Source of the DNA: Eremomyces bilateralis CBS 781.70
Taxonomy: Eukaryota > Ascomycota > Dothideomycetes > Eremomycetales > Eremomycetaceae
Length of the DNA stretch: 64,000 nucleotides
Assembly (NCBI RefSeq): GCF_010015585.1
Contig: NW_022985071.1
Coordinates: forward strand, 1,351,097 to 1,415,096
Reading direction: 5' to 3'
Shown: piece by piece, positions 34,382 to 45,378 of the stretch
Layout: every line of letters begins with the position of its first letter
Numbering within the stretch: the stretch's first letter is position 1
The notes under the pieces: generated by a model
Databases searched by the model: none
What the model was told of the DNA's origin: nothing
Seen by the model: only the letters and a program-made list of their open reading frames with translations
Translations under genes and position numbers: made by a program

Positions 34382-34959
34382 AGGTAGGACGTGGGGAGGA
34401 GAGGTTTTAAGTTGTCGATGCGGATATTTCTAGCGTTTGGTGATGATGTCGACCTGCATCGGCCGGAAACACTGTATACATACTCTTAGCTAGCCTCCAT
34501 GATCGAGGCAATTGGCGCTGTGTTCTAGAGAAAATCGGTCGTTTCCACGATCTATCGACCTCTTCACATGCTTTGCTCTTATACACATGGAAATCTTGCT
34601 GGAGTCCAGCCCAACGGCCCTCGCAACCGCGAAGTTACCGTATCCTCCCTGTATCCACAGACATCGTACAGCATCAGGAAAGTTAGGTACATTACAGTCG
34701 GTATAAAATAAGTTGCAGTTAATAGATGGTACCTGAATATCAAGACCCTTAGTGTCGGAGCAGGAGTATCCCTGTCTCTCCGAGCTGCATATGATGCTCC
34801 TTTACCAGTGACATGTTAACTTCTTCACCTCCTCCAAGTACAGTTCTGATGGTTGGCAATGTCAATGTCACTCGTTTACTTCAATGCGATAACTTGAACC
34901 TGAATTTCAGCTTCGTGTCAATTCTCATGATCTAGTTCTTCATTCCGGAGTGGTTACAT
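34382..34959. other. Intergenic, nothing recognised
   Basis: The 3' region of SNRNP27 and promoter of glucosidase I. No coding potential is supported. Confidence 0.4.
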
Positions 34960-37617
34960 ATGGCGAAACTTGCTATGGCGCGGATGCGCCTCGATTCCAT
35001 GTGGATGTTTTGGGTCGTACTTCTGCTCCGTCTCGTGTCCGGCGTGGATGCGGACACGACATACACAGCTCAAGATATAGAGCGGATATCGAATAATACC
35101 TTACTATGGGGCCCATACCGTCCCAACTTGTACTTTGGCACTCGGCCAAGAATACCGAACAGCCTTCTAACCGGACTCTTGTTCACACGGGTGGAAGACT
35201 ATGCGTCCATTCAGCACAGTATGTACCAGATCTCTACTCTAGAAGATTGAACGGTGCACTGACATCGACCTCCAAAGCTTTTCGTCATACCTGCGAGCAG
35301 AATGAGAACATGGCTGGGTACGGATGGGACATTTTCGACCCACGGCTCGGAGGCATCCAGACGATTCGCGACACAGCCAACGGCATAGACTTGACGACCT
35401 CGTTCATAAAAGACACGGCAGCCGGTGATAAGGGGGGCAATTGGGGTGTCCGCATCTCCGGGAAGCCGCGAGAAAAGGAGGATGTCAAGACCACCGTCAT
35501 CTTCTACACGGCCCGCGAAGGGCTCGGTGGCCTTGAAGTAGAGACCGACGTACCGGCAGAAGGGGTGGAGGGTGATGTTGTCATGAAGGGCGAGAGCGGT
35601 GCGCTTGGAGACTTTACTATCACGGTTACGGGCGACCCGGAAGACCGAAAGGGTATCAATAAGCATCCGTTCCATTCCCATGTCACAGCGCAAGAGAAGC
35701 ATTTGGATCGAACGTTTGTGAATACACAGCAGTTGCAGCCGGACGCCTTGTGGCAAACAAAACGTGCGTATCATCCAGTTGAATGTCGTACAAGCTGACC
35801 ATGTTCTCCGCAGCTATATTATTCCAGCATTTGAAGACCCAGATTGAGGAATTGATTGAAAGGTACGGTAAGGACAACCCTCCACCACCGTATCAGCTAT
35901 ACACGATCGCGAACAACGCCGGGGCTGGGAACCTGCAATTCGTCCAGAAAGTATTCGAAGGACCGTTCGAGTTTGACATTCTGTTCAACTCCGGCAGCGC
36001 GCCCGAGCCGATTACCTCGACGACCATTTCGTCGAAGATCGAGGATCTCAAGAAGTCGTTCGCCGCGAAATTCAAGGACGTCTTCAAGCCGTCCGCGCCC
36101 TTCACCGGCGCCAAGTACGAGGAATTCGCCCATTCGCTCTTTTCCAACCTCATCGGCGGCCTCGGGTACTTCCACGGCGACTCCCTCGTCGACCGCTCCT
36201 ACGCGCCCGAATATGAGGAGGAAAACGAAGGCTTCTGGGACGAGACTGCCGACGCGCGGTCGCGCGTGCAACCCGTGCTCGAGGGCCCGTCGGAGCTCTT
36301 CACCAGCATCCCGTCGCGGCCGTTCTTCCCCCGTGGGTTCCTCTGGGACGAAGGCTTCCACCTGATCCCGATCCTGGACTGGGACGTCGACCTGACGCTG
36401 CAGATCACGAAGAGCTGGTTCAACCTGATGGACGACGACGGCTGGATCGCGCGGGAGCAGATCCTTGGCCCCGAGGCACGCAGCAAGGTACCGGCGGAGT
36501 TCCAGGTGCAATACCCACACTACGCCAACCCCCCAACCCTCTTCCTCATCATCTCCTCCCTTGCCGACAAGCTCGACGCGCTGAAATCCCACCCCCTCAC
36601 CCCCCACACCGACATCCATACCGACCCCAGCGCTTACCTCCTCTCCACCCCCGGCGCCGTCGACGCCGCCCTCCGCGACCTCTACCCCCTCCTCACTAAG
36701 CACTACGCCTGGTTCCGCCGCACCCAGGCTGGCGACGTCAAGTCCTACGACCGCGACGCCTTCTCCACCAAGGAAGCCTACCGCTGGCGTGGCCGCACCA
36801 CCACTCATCTCCTCACCTCCGGCCTCGACGACTACCCGCGCGCCCAGCCACCACATCCGGGCGAGCTGCACGTCGACGCGCTCAGCTGGGTGGGGCTAAT
36901 GGCCTCTTCCCTCGCGCGCATCGCGACCTTCCTCTCCGAAGACGATGACGCGGCGCGCTTCGCGAAACATGAAGCCGCGATCCGGCGCAACGTCGACGAT
37001 CTGCACTGGTCGGCAGAGCGGAAGATGTACTGCGACGCGAGCATCGACGACTACGAGGAGCACGTGCTGGTGTGCCACGCGGGGTACGTGTCGTTGTTTC
37101 CGTTCATGGTGGGGTTGATGGATCCGGCAGGGGAGAAGATGGGGGACGTGTTGGATCTGATCGCCAATCCGGCGGAGTTGTGGAGCGAGCATGGGATTCG
37201 GAGTTTGGGGAAGGGGGATGCGTTGTATGGGACTGAGGAGGATTATTGGCGGAGTCCGGTGTGGTTGAACATGAACTACCTGATCGTTTCGAGGCTTTTG
37301 GTAAGCTTTCCTCTTCCCCCTTCCATTTCCCTCACACCCCCACTCCAACCGTATACTAACGTACCCCCTAGTCTCTCGCCCAAACCCCCGGACCCCACCA
37401 GTCCCGCGCCACGACCCTCTACGCCGCCCTCCGCCGCAACCTCGTGACCACGGTGTACACCTCCTGGAAAGAGACCGGGTTCGCGTGGGAGCAGTACCAC
37501 CCGGAGACGGGGGCGGGCCAGCGGACGCAGCATTTCACCGGGTGGACGAGCTTGGTGGTGAAGATTTTGGGGATGCCGGAGATAGGAGGGGAAGGGAGGG
37601 AGAGGGATGAGTTGTAG
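34960..37617 (+). CDS. cwh41: Mannosyl-oligosaccharide glucosidase (glucosidase I, GH63)
   Basis: ER enzyme that removes the outermost alpha-1,2-glucose from the N-glycan precursor, the first trimming step. Exons 34960-35218, 35278-35763, 35814-37300 and 37372-37617 (introns 59, 50 and 71 bp) give 825 aa. A hydrophobic N-terminal signal anchor (MWMFWVVLLLRLVSGVDA) places it in the ER. Motifs seen are LLWGPYRPNLYFGTRPRIP, CEQNENMAGYGWDIFDPR, SRPFFPRGFLWDEGFHL (GH63 catalytic-domain signature), DWDVDLTLQITKSWFNLMD, EEDYWRSPVWLNMNYL, and TGFAWEQYHPETGAGQRTQH in the last exon. The junctions rebuild continuous family sequence. Codon use in the 3' half is very GC-rich. Confidence 0.95.
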
Positions 37618-38325
37618 TAGGTGTGGAGGGAATTAGGTGATGGCGGATGGTTGATTGATGGGGGTCATACCCCGAGGTGTGGTGGACGGTCATGTCCGCC
37701 ATCCGTTACTGTACCTGTACATACTTCATCACATATCAAAAACGCATACCACATCACACATCTCACTCCCAATCGCAATCTCAATCCAACCATCCCAACA
37801 CACAACCCCATCTCGAATCATAAAATATTCCATGCATTTCAATACTCATCATAAACGTAAAACTACCAGATCCTCATTCGTCGCCGAATCGTAGTCATCG
37901 TGCCTTCATTACCCAGAAAGTGGCGCTCTGGCTGGCGCGGTCATCCAACGAGCCACGCCGAGCGAGCTTATTAATGCCATGTATACGGAGTGGTGAGGGT
38001 GAGGTCGCCGCGTGGAAGCGACAATCATGTATGTGGAAACTCGTCGCCCGCGTTGGCTGGTCGTGAGAAGAGGCGTAGGTGTGTCGTGAATCAGAAGCGT
38101 GTCGTCGTCGCTTGTTCGTTTGGTTTCGGTATGTTCCGTTCGCGTGGTGATCGAATCGGTGAGAGGGAGGCCGATGTGGTGTGGCCGGACGGAGAAAGAG
38201 GGTATTCAAGAACCGAAATGGATGATGCATGGTCGTGTCATCGCGAGTGGAAGACGCGTCCTCCGCCTCCAACTTCCCACCATCCACCGCCTGCACTTCG
38301 CATTTCATTCAATCATCCCCACCCA
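37618..38325. other. Convergent 3' region, nothing recognised
   Basis: Includes a CA/AT-rich stretch near 37720-37850. No gene is supported. Confidence 0.4.
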
Positions 38326-41065
38326 TCACCCCTCCGTCCCCATCATCCCCCTCATCGCAAACCGCCTTATTTCCCACCGCCACTCATCCCCCCTCCCCGC
38401 CTCATCCACCCACCCAGCCACCCTTCGCCTCCACACCGCCTCCTCCTCCCTCTGCCTTCGAATAAACTCCGGCCCCAGATCAAACTCCTCCGGCATCGGC
38501 TCGGTGAATCCGGCGGTCCCACTCGTCGTCGGCTCCGGCGAAACCGCATTCTCCGCGGTGCCGAGATTCACAGGTAGCGGCGCCGCCAAGCTCGCGCGCT
38601 TCGCATCCTCGCGCTCGTCCGGTAGGTCAGGCAGCCCGGCGAAGGGGTCGTCTTCCTCCTCGACGGAGAGGGCGTCAGGGGAGAGGACGGCGTTGGGATC
38701 GCCGCCGGTGGTGGAGCGGGAGAGGGAGCGGGGGTCGAGCTTGAGCCATTTCATTTGGCGGGGGTCGAAGAGCATGCCGCGCTCGACTTGGAAGGCGGAG
38801 GCGCGGGAGGGGAGGTGGGAGATGAGGGCGGGGCGGGGGGGAGATGGGGGTTGGTTTTGTTGGGGTTGGGTCGGGGGAGGACGGGTGAGGTGGAGGGTGG
38901 GGGAGAGGTTGAGGGGGATGGAAGGGGGGGTGGAGTGGGTGTGGTGGTGGCGGAAGTGGGATTCGTGGGGGGCGTGGAGGGGGAGGGTGGAGGTGGAGGG
39001 GTTGGAGTGGAAGGCAGCGAGGGCATTTTCGTTGCCTTCCCAGCGGTGGAGGACGGGGTTGAAGATCATGCCTTTCTCATCTGGATGCAAGTCAGTATGT
39101 GTCGGATGGAGAGGGGTAGGAAATGTGGAGCGGGGGATGGATTGGACGGTATTAGCCACCCAGACTCGGTGCATGCTGTGCTTGGCTTCAGGTCAACTCA
39201 CTCCTCACTTGCCCCACGCCCACCCCTTTGATTAATAATGGTTTCTTCGTCTCACCATCTCTCTTCTTCTTGGTCGCATGGACTGTCGGGCTCCTCGCGG
39301 CGATCGTCGCCTTCCAGTTGGTGGTGACCGGCATCAACGGCCCCTCGCTTCGCGGGCGGTTAGACGTCGTGCCGAGACGTTGCTCGCGCGCAATCCGGCT
39401 GGCGGCCGTGTCTCGGGCAAATCGAGGGGTGTTCGACGGCTCGAACCCGGAGCGCAGGCTGGGACCACGAGGACCGGGGGTGGATGGAAGGGGCGTAGAT
39501 GGGACGGATGGGAAGGACGATACACTCGAGCCGACCCCGGACAGCCTCTGGTTCTCCTGATTAAGTCCCAGGCGGCTCGGAAGGTGGCGAAGGGTCTTTG
39601 GCGGACCGCGGCTGGTCGGTTGCTTGGTGAACTTGTGCTCCTTCGTGGCGGACGTGGGAAGGTCGTCGAAAATGTCGAGTTCGCTACCGTCGCCCCAGTT
39701 GCGTTGGCGGGTGGGACGGTTGAGGGTTCGCCTTGCTGCAGCGTCTCGGGCCAGATGAGCGGGAGCGACGTTGGGATCTTTTCGCATACCGACGCGAGAG
39801 GGGGTGTCGGAGCCGCGATCTCGCTGGCGGGAGAATGGTCGTGAAGTTGGAGAGTTGGGGCGGTTCGGATCGGAATCCCGACGGAACGACGAGAGGGATC
39901 CGAGAGAAGATTTTGCGGTAATATGATGGGATTGGTTACTTGAGGCTCCGGTGGGTAAGAACGGAACATGAGACTTGGGTTGCGAGTGAGAGTGAGAGTG
40001 TTGCGGATAGTGGTTCCTGAGCACGGGAGCGGATCGCTTCGCCTTGAGTAACTGCGCGCTCGTCGTGGTGGGCGCGACACGGCCAACCCGACTCATATGG
40101 CTTGCGCCTGGTTCGAGGACCGGAGCCAGGTTCGAAGATTTCGACGTGGGACGCGGAATTCGGGATGTCAGCGGCTTGTCCGTGAACGTGATGGTGGTCG
40201 CGGCAGATTTCGTTGCCGGCGTGAACTGCTTGACGTTCTGGACCTTCACATTTCGATTCAGCTTCAGCTTCTTCGGATCGAAAATATCGCCGCCGAAATC
40301 CAGGTCGTCAAAGGACTCCTCGGGTCCTTGCATGGAGCCTGCGGTCCGTGGTCGCGACGCCATCGGCGACGGGAAAGGATCGCTCGGAGGGACAGGATCC
40401 TGCATCGGTGGAGGAGCCGACGTCGGGGGCTCTTCGACTGCTTTGCGCTTTTTCAGGAGCGCGCCGAAGTCGAGCGGTTGATCAGGCAAAACCAGCCCGT
40501 CCAACCCATCGTCTTCACTCTCCGCGGTCACACAACTCCCAATACTTGGACTCATTCCGGAGGCGGACGAACTTCGACCTCGCAGCTCGCGTCGGGTGCC
40601 TCCAAATCGGATGCCTAAGCTTCCTTCGGCCCACTCGTCAAACTCGTCTTGGTCGGTCAGCGGGGTCACGGGGCATTTCGGCGCGTCGGAGCCCAGTTCG
40701 GTTTTCAATTTCAGTCCTCCCGCGGTCGGCAGTTCGATGTCCTCGCCCCAATCGTCGTCGACCTTCGGGCGCGACTTTTTCTTACCAAGACGCTTGATGG
40801 TGCCGCCGAGGAGCGCGGACGAAGGGATGTTAGCCGGGATGGGAATGCCGGCGAGCTTCGCGGAGGAAATAGCGTTGGTGGTGGAGGCGTCGTCGTTGGG
40901 AGCGATCAGGACCTGCCAGTCTTCGTCGGCGGCGTTGGATTCGGAGCGGACGGAGGCGCGCGACGAGAGGGAGAGGGAGGTGCGGGTGCGGGGGGTGGTG
41001 AGTTTGGCGAACATGTCGCCTTGGAAGTCGGCATCGTCGTCCCAGTTTTCGACCTGAGTAGCCAT
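38326..41065 (-). CDS. byr4: Byr4/Bfa1-type mitotic exit/septation GAP subunit
   Basis: Scaffold of the two-part GAP (Byr4-Cdc16; Bfa1-Bub2 in yeast) that keeps the Spg1/Tem1 GTPase inactive at the spindle pole body and so delays septation. Exons 41065-39202 and 39080-38326 give 872 aa. The 121-bp intron uses a GTGAGT donor and a CTGAC branch. The N-terminus is the conserved ENWDDDADFQGDMF block. A second conserved stretch is DDDWGEDIELP and EFDEWAEGSLGIRFGGTRRE. The C-terminal part has GMIFNPVLHRWEGNENALAAF and RGMLFDPRQMKWLKLD, two repeats of the family's 'FDPxxxxW' motif. The long middle is disordered and basic. The donor choice (second of two candidate GTs) is the one that keeps the frame. 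Confidence 0.88.
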
Positions 41066-42333
41066 GACGGCTGCTCAACTGGGGAGGGACAGCCGAGAGG
41101 CGGAATATGGAGAGCCGATAATGCGATGGACGTTGGCGATAATGTGGTGTAGGAGGGTGAGATTGGATGGAGGTCGGGATATGAGAAGAAATTTATTTCT
41201 GGTGGGTGGTGAGTGGATGGACCATGTGAAGGTATGGTGGCCTTCCCTCGTGCAAGAGTGAATTGATTGAATTGTTGAAGTGTGGAGGTGAAACATGGAG
41301 GTGGAGGAGAAGAAGTGAAGAGGTTGGAGGTTGGGGGTGGAAGCTGCAGAAGGGAGAGGTGAGCGTGGAGGTGAATGAAGGCATCAAGGCCACAAGGCAT
41401 GCACAGATGAGCCAAGTAAGGTACCAAGGCCACAAGGCGCAAGGGAGATCTCACGCGAAACTGACGCGCTTCTCACAGGTGCCCATCTCCACTAGAATAT
41501 CACCGTTGAATAATTACTTACGCATTGATGAGGATGGAAGAAGTGTTCTATCCATTAATAGATACAAAACTGATCAACTGATGTTACGAGTCCCAATTAG
41601 AACTCTAAATGTCCCGATGATGGGATTCAACCTTGCCGAAACGTCTTATCCAGTTATCCTTCTTGTCTTCACATCAAAGACCCCCAAGCAAACCACGACA
41701 CGTCCACTCCCTTCAGATATTACTCCCACCACACCCCATTCAGGCCAACTGGCAATATTAATATCTCAGAGCGTAAACCGTTAACCCCCTGGAAGCTTCA
41801 TTGCTTCCATTCCGCCCCATCTATTTCATGCTCCTCTCATTTCTTTTTTGATTAGAGTAGTTCGAAGTCATTCAGGCTCCAGGCCCCAGGACGCTGTCAC
41901 TGCTGTGTTGCTGCCTACAACGATACTGTGTCCTCATATCTTGCTCGTGCTATAATTCCTGTCTGCTGCTGAGTGTGTTGGCTGATGGCTCTTTAAGTAA
42001 ATTGAGGTAAGGATCCGACTTCAGACTTGGCTGCCTGCTCCCCGCTTAGTCTAGCTCTGGTTAGCGGCATAGCATCACACCCCAGATTGTCGACATTGGG
42101 ATTATTTATGTGCGGACTGTGGAACAGCAACAGCACGAGCAGTCGATCATCAATCATCGATCGTTTATCATCTATTATCCTGATTTCGATCTCCCTGTAG
42201 GACGAGATTACTGTCGAGATACGCTCTCTCCAAACCGCTCGACCGTCATTTCCGCTTAGAAACTCAATTAGAATATGATATCGCAATCTCCCTCCGTCCG
42301 CTCCATCCCAGTCTGAGGTGCGAATTTCTCACC
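41066..42333. other. Divergent promoter region, byr4 and xrcc4
   Basis: Spacer of 1.3 kb with no supported gene. AAGGCCACAAGGC occurs twice near 41388 and 41426. Confidence 0.4.
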
Positions 42334-43923
42334 ATGTCCACAAGCACCGACCAGATCCTCCGTGTCGATCGATCCGACAAGGAGTCCTTGACCAGCGAGG
42401 AAAACGACTACGTCCTTTTCAAAGTATCTCGAGACGACGGCACACCATCAAGCTTGGGTGTGAGCTTGACCGCAACGGAAGGACTCGCTGTGTTTGTCGG
42501 TAGGAGTAAGTACGCTTTTCGTCGTCAAATATTTCAATCGGCGTATATCAACATGGGTTCGTCGATTATCGATCTGGAGGTCATGGTTTTTGCTTCCTTG
42601 TACGTGGTTTGATTTTCTGGGCGAGTCCCTCCTGTCGCGCTCGGACGGCGTAATTTTATATTTTATATTTCGTCATTGTTTAGCCTTTCCTATCGGCAAC
42701 CCCATGTCAGCTAGACCGTCAGACTAACCAGGTCGTGTAGTCGTTCCAAGTCGCATACGGAGCATCAAGGCGCCCAACTATCGTGGTAGCGATGAGAACT
42801 TGGAAGTAGCCGTGCGGCACTGCGTTCTCGAGGAGCCGATCCCGCCTCAGCATGCCGAGACTCTTGCCGGGCTGGAGATCGTGGCGTATAAATCGTCTGT
42901 AAACAAAAATGCGGCGGAGGAGCAGCTCCATGTCGTCATTCGGCAACAGGTCAGCGGCATCGTGGTATGGCCTTACGAATCATCAGCCCCTGAAATTGAA
43001 ATGCTAAGACGTCACCCAGCAACGACTCGCCACCATCGAACTCGCACCCAGCGATGAAGAAGTCGACATCCTCTCCTGGACCGCGACCGCCGTCCAGTCC
43101 GCCCATCGCTTCCGCGCCGAATCCGCAACCCTAACCGCCCAACTCCAAGCGCAGCTGACCCGCGCCGAGACCCTGCAAACGGAGCTGGAAGCGCTCCTCT
43201 CGCGGAAGCGCGATGACGAAGATGCCATGCTCCTCAAGTTCGCGGCACTGCTGAACAGCAAGAAGCTGAAGATCCGCGAAATGCAGCGCGCCATGGCCCT
43301 CCGCCCGCACGCCGCACCCGGTATCAAATGTACCTCACCCCGCCCATCCTCCGAATCACAAACTGACTTCCCTAGCCGACGAATCACCCCCTCCAGACAA
43401 TTCCGACCACAAACCTCCCCGTCCCAAACGCAAACCCCCCACCCAATCCCCCTCCCCCTCATCCTCCTCCGACTTCGAATCCATGCCCCTGCCCCGTCCT
43501 GCCTCCCCCTCCCACTCGAACGACGACACCTCCACCCAGCCCCCCAGCGACACCGACACCGCCACTGCCAGCGACCATGAGCCCGAATCTAGCCCTCCGA
43601 AAACCCGGAAACTCGGCCGCGTCGGTGGGGGGAAGCGGTCACCAATTCCCGCGGCAAATCAGGGGCGGAATGCCGCCTCGCCGCCGGCGACGCGGAGGAG
43701 TCGACGGCAGCAGAGTAAGGAACCGTCGCCATCAGTGACGACGGCGCGAAGAAGTCAACGTACGCGGGCGAGTCAGGTGGATGAGGAGGGGGATGGGGAT
43801 GAGATGGAGGTGGAGGTGGAGATGCCGCCGCCGAGGAGGGAATTGCCGCATCGGAGGGGGGTGGTGGAGCGGACGGATGAGAGGGTGGGGGAGGAGGGGA
43901 GTGAGACGGAGGATGAGTTGTGA
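42334..43923 (+). CDS. xrcc4: XRCC4/Lif1-like DNA double-strand-break repair factor
   Basis: Partner of DNA ligase IV in non-homologous end joining. Exons 42334-42505, 42741-42964, 43020-43320 and 43376-43923 (introns 235, 55 and 55 bp) give 414 aa. The beta-rich head is encoded by exons 1 and 2: ILRVDRSDKESLTSEENDYV, NYRGSDENLEVAVRHCVL, IRQQVSGIV. It leads into QRLATIELAPSDEEVDILSW and a long coiled coil (QAQLTRAETLQTELEALLSR) that would dimerise and bind ligase IV. The C-terminal 180 residues are disordered, with Ser/Pro, Arg/Arg-Ser and acidic clusters, probably with nuclear signals (KPPRPKRK). Head plus coiled coil fits XRCC4. The family is very divergent, hence the moderate confidence. 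Confidence 0.78.
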
Positions 43924-45378
43924 GGGGAGAGGGTGGAGGTCGGTTGCGTACCGTGCTTACTTACTGCACACACAGTGGGGATTAGATGGAATGGCCGCAG
44001 TTGGCTATCGGAGACCTACGCTACACTGCACTACGCTACGGCAACCTCCTCATCGAACACTCTCCAAAGCTCTAAACAGCGATAGCACATAATATCGTGT
44101 TGCGCCACATCATCATCGCACGTGGTATCCCAACCATGTCTGATCGCCCTCCCGCGGTACTCCCCTCGCGCCGACCCGAATGGAATGACGCATGCCTGAC
44201 GCTCCCTGGGACGGCCATCCACACTCCGGTCCAACCCATTCTCGTCCACCGAATCTTCGCATCGTCGGGCTTCTCACGCACGACGATCATCGGCGTCTAA
44301 ATGTCTCCATCTCCTCTACGGTAGTCTCTCCATCTCTTCTGCAAGTCCCTAGATCGCCTACCTACCCAGAGTTCCCATCCATCAAATCTCGCCCCGCCCA
44401 TAAGGCTGGAGCCCGCGGCTGAGGGTTGAATCGGCTGGTACGGATATCCAAAGTTCAGGGAAATCTACTCAGGCACGAGGCGGTCATTGGTAGGGAGATG
44501 GGGGGATGGTGCGGGTCAGTACGGACCCTAAACCGCTTCTGGGGAATTTCCCCTTTTTTTATTTTTGTGAATATCGGGGTTGGGAGGGAGGGTTTGATAT
44601 TCTGAGTACTCTGGATATGGATGGTTGGTGGCCAGGGCGATGGGGTTTAAGTGGTGGGTTCATGTTGCGCCTGTGGAGGGAAGATGCAACGATGCTGGAC
44701 TTGAATTGTTGCTTATCCCTCTTAGAATCAGTTTGTAAACGAAGATTTCCTTTCGTCTCCTATTCGATGTCAAAGAAATGCGAGATACCGCGGTGATTTG
44801 GCTGAGCCGTCGATGTTTGGATAATCCAAGAAAACCTACCAGGCTCTCTGCACTGTACCGCACCGTACCGCACCACACTCGACAACGCCTACCACCACGT
44901 GGACCCTGATATCGCGACTTCTTGGATGCGTCCCATCCCTTCTCTCAATGAAGCATGGCGATGGGATATTCGTGGGAAATCACGGCATGGATTGGTCGAG
45001 ATGGTCCATTCGTGGTGCGGGTGCGGTACATCTCGTGGTGACATCCAGAAGTACATCCAGAAGTCCATCCATCAGCTCCATCTCTCGTCGGTAGAAGATC
45101 GCGAACTTAGGGAGTCAGCTGGAATAAAATCGAAGCCTTCGAAGTTGATGAAGATGGATTCTCTCCATCGTCCTACAACTGAACTGTGGTCAACTTGGAT
45201 ATTATACATACTTTCACCCCGCCGTATCAAACGGAACGCTATTTAGCCTAACAGCCTGGAGCTGCCGATCTTGTACACGGTTTACTCTGCCCTAGTCCCG
45301 CCTGCAAATTATTGGCGCTAAGTCCAAGCTCTGGCCCCAAGCCCGCGCGTGCGCTCAAGAGTCGATCGAATAATCAGC
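43924..45378. other. Intergenic, nothing recognised
   Basis: Several frames of 60-115 codons, for example 44899-45246 (+), lack any domain. A short direct repeat (ACATCCAGAAG) lies near 45040-45062. The right end is the promoter and leader of the Spt23-like gene. Confidence 0.4.

Noticed and set aside
35897-36871. 324-codon minus-strand frame opposite glucosidase I
   Set aside because: Val/Gly/Glu-rich shadow of the GC-rich GH63 exon.
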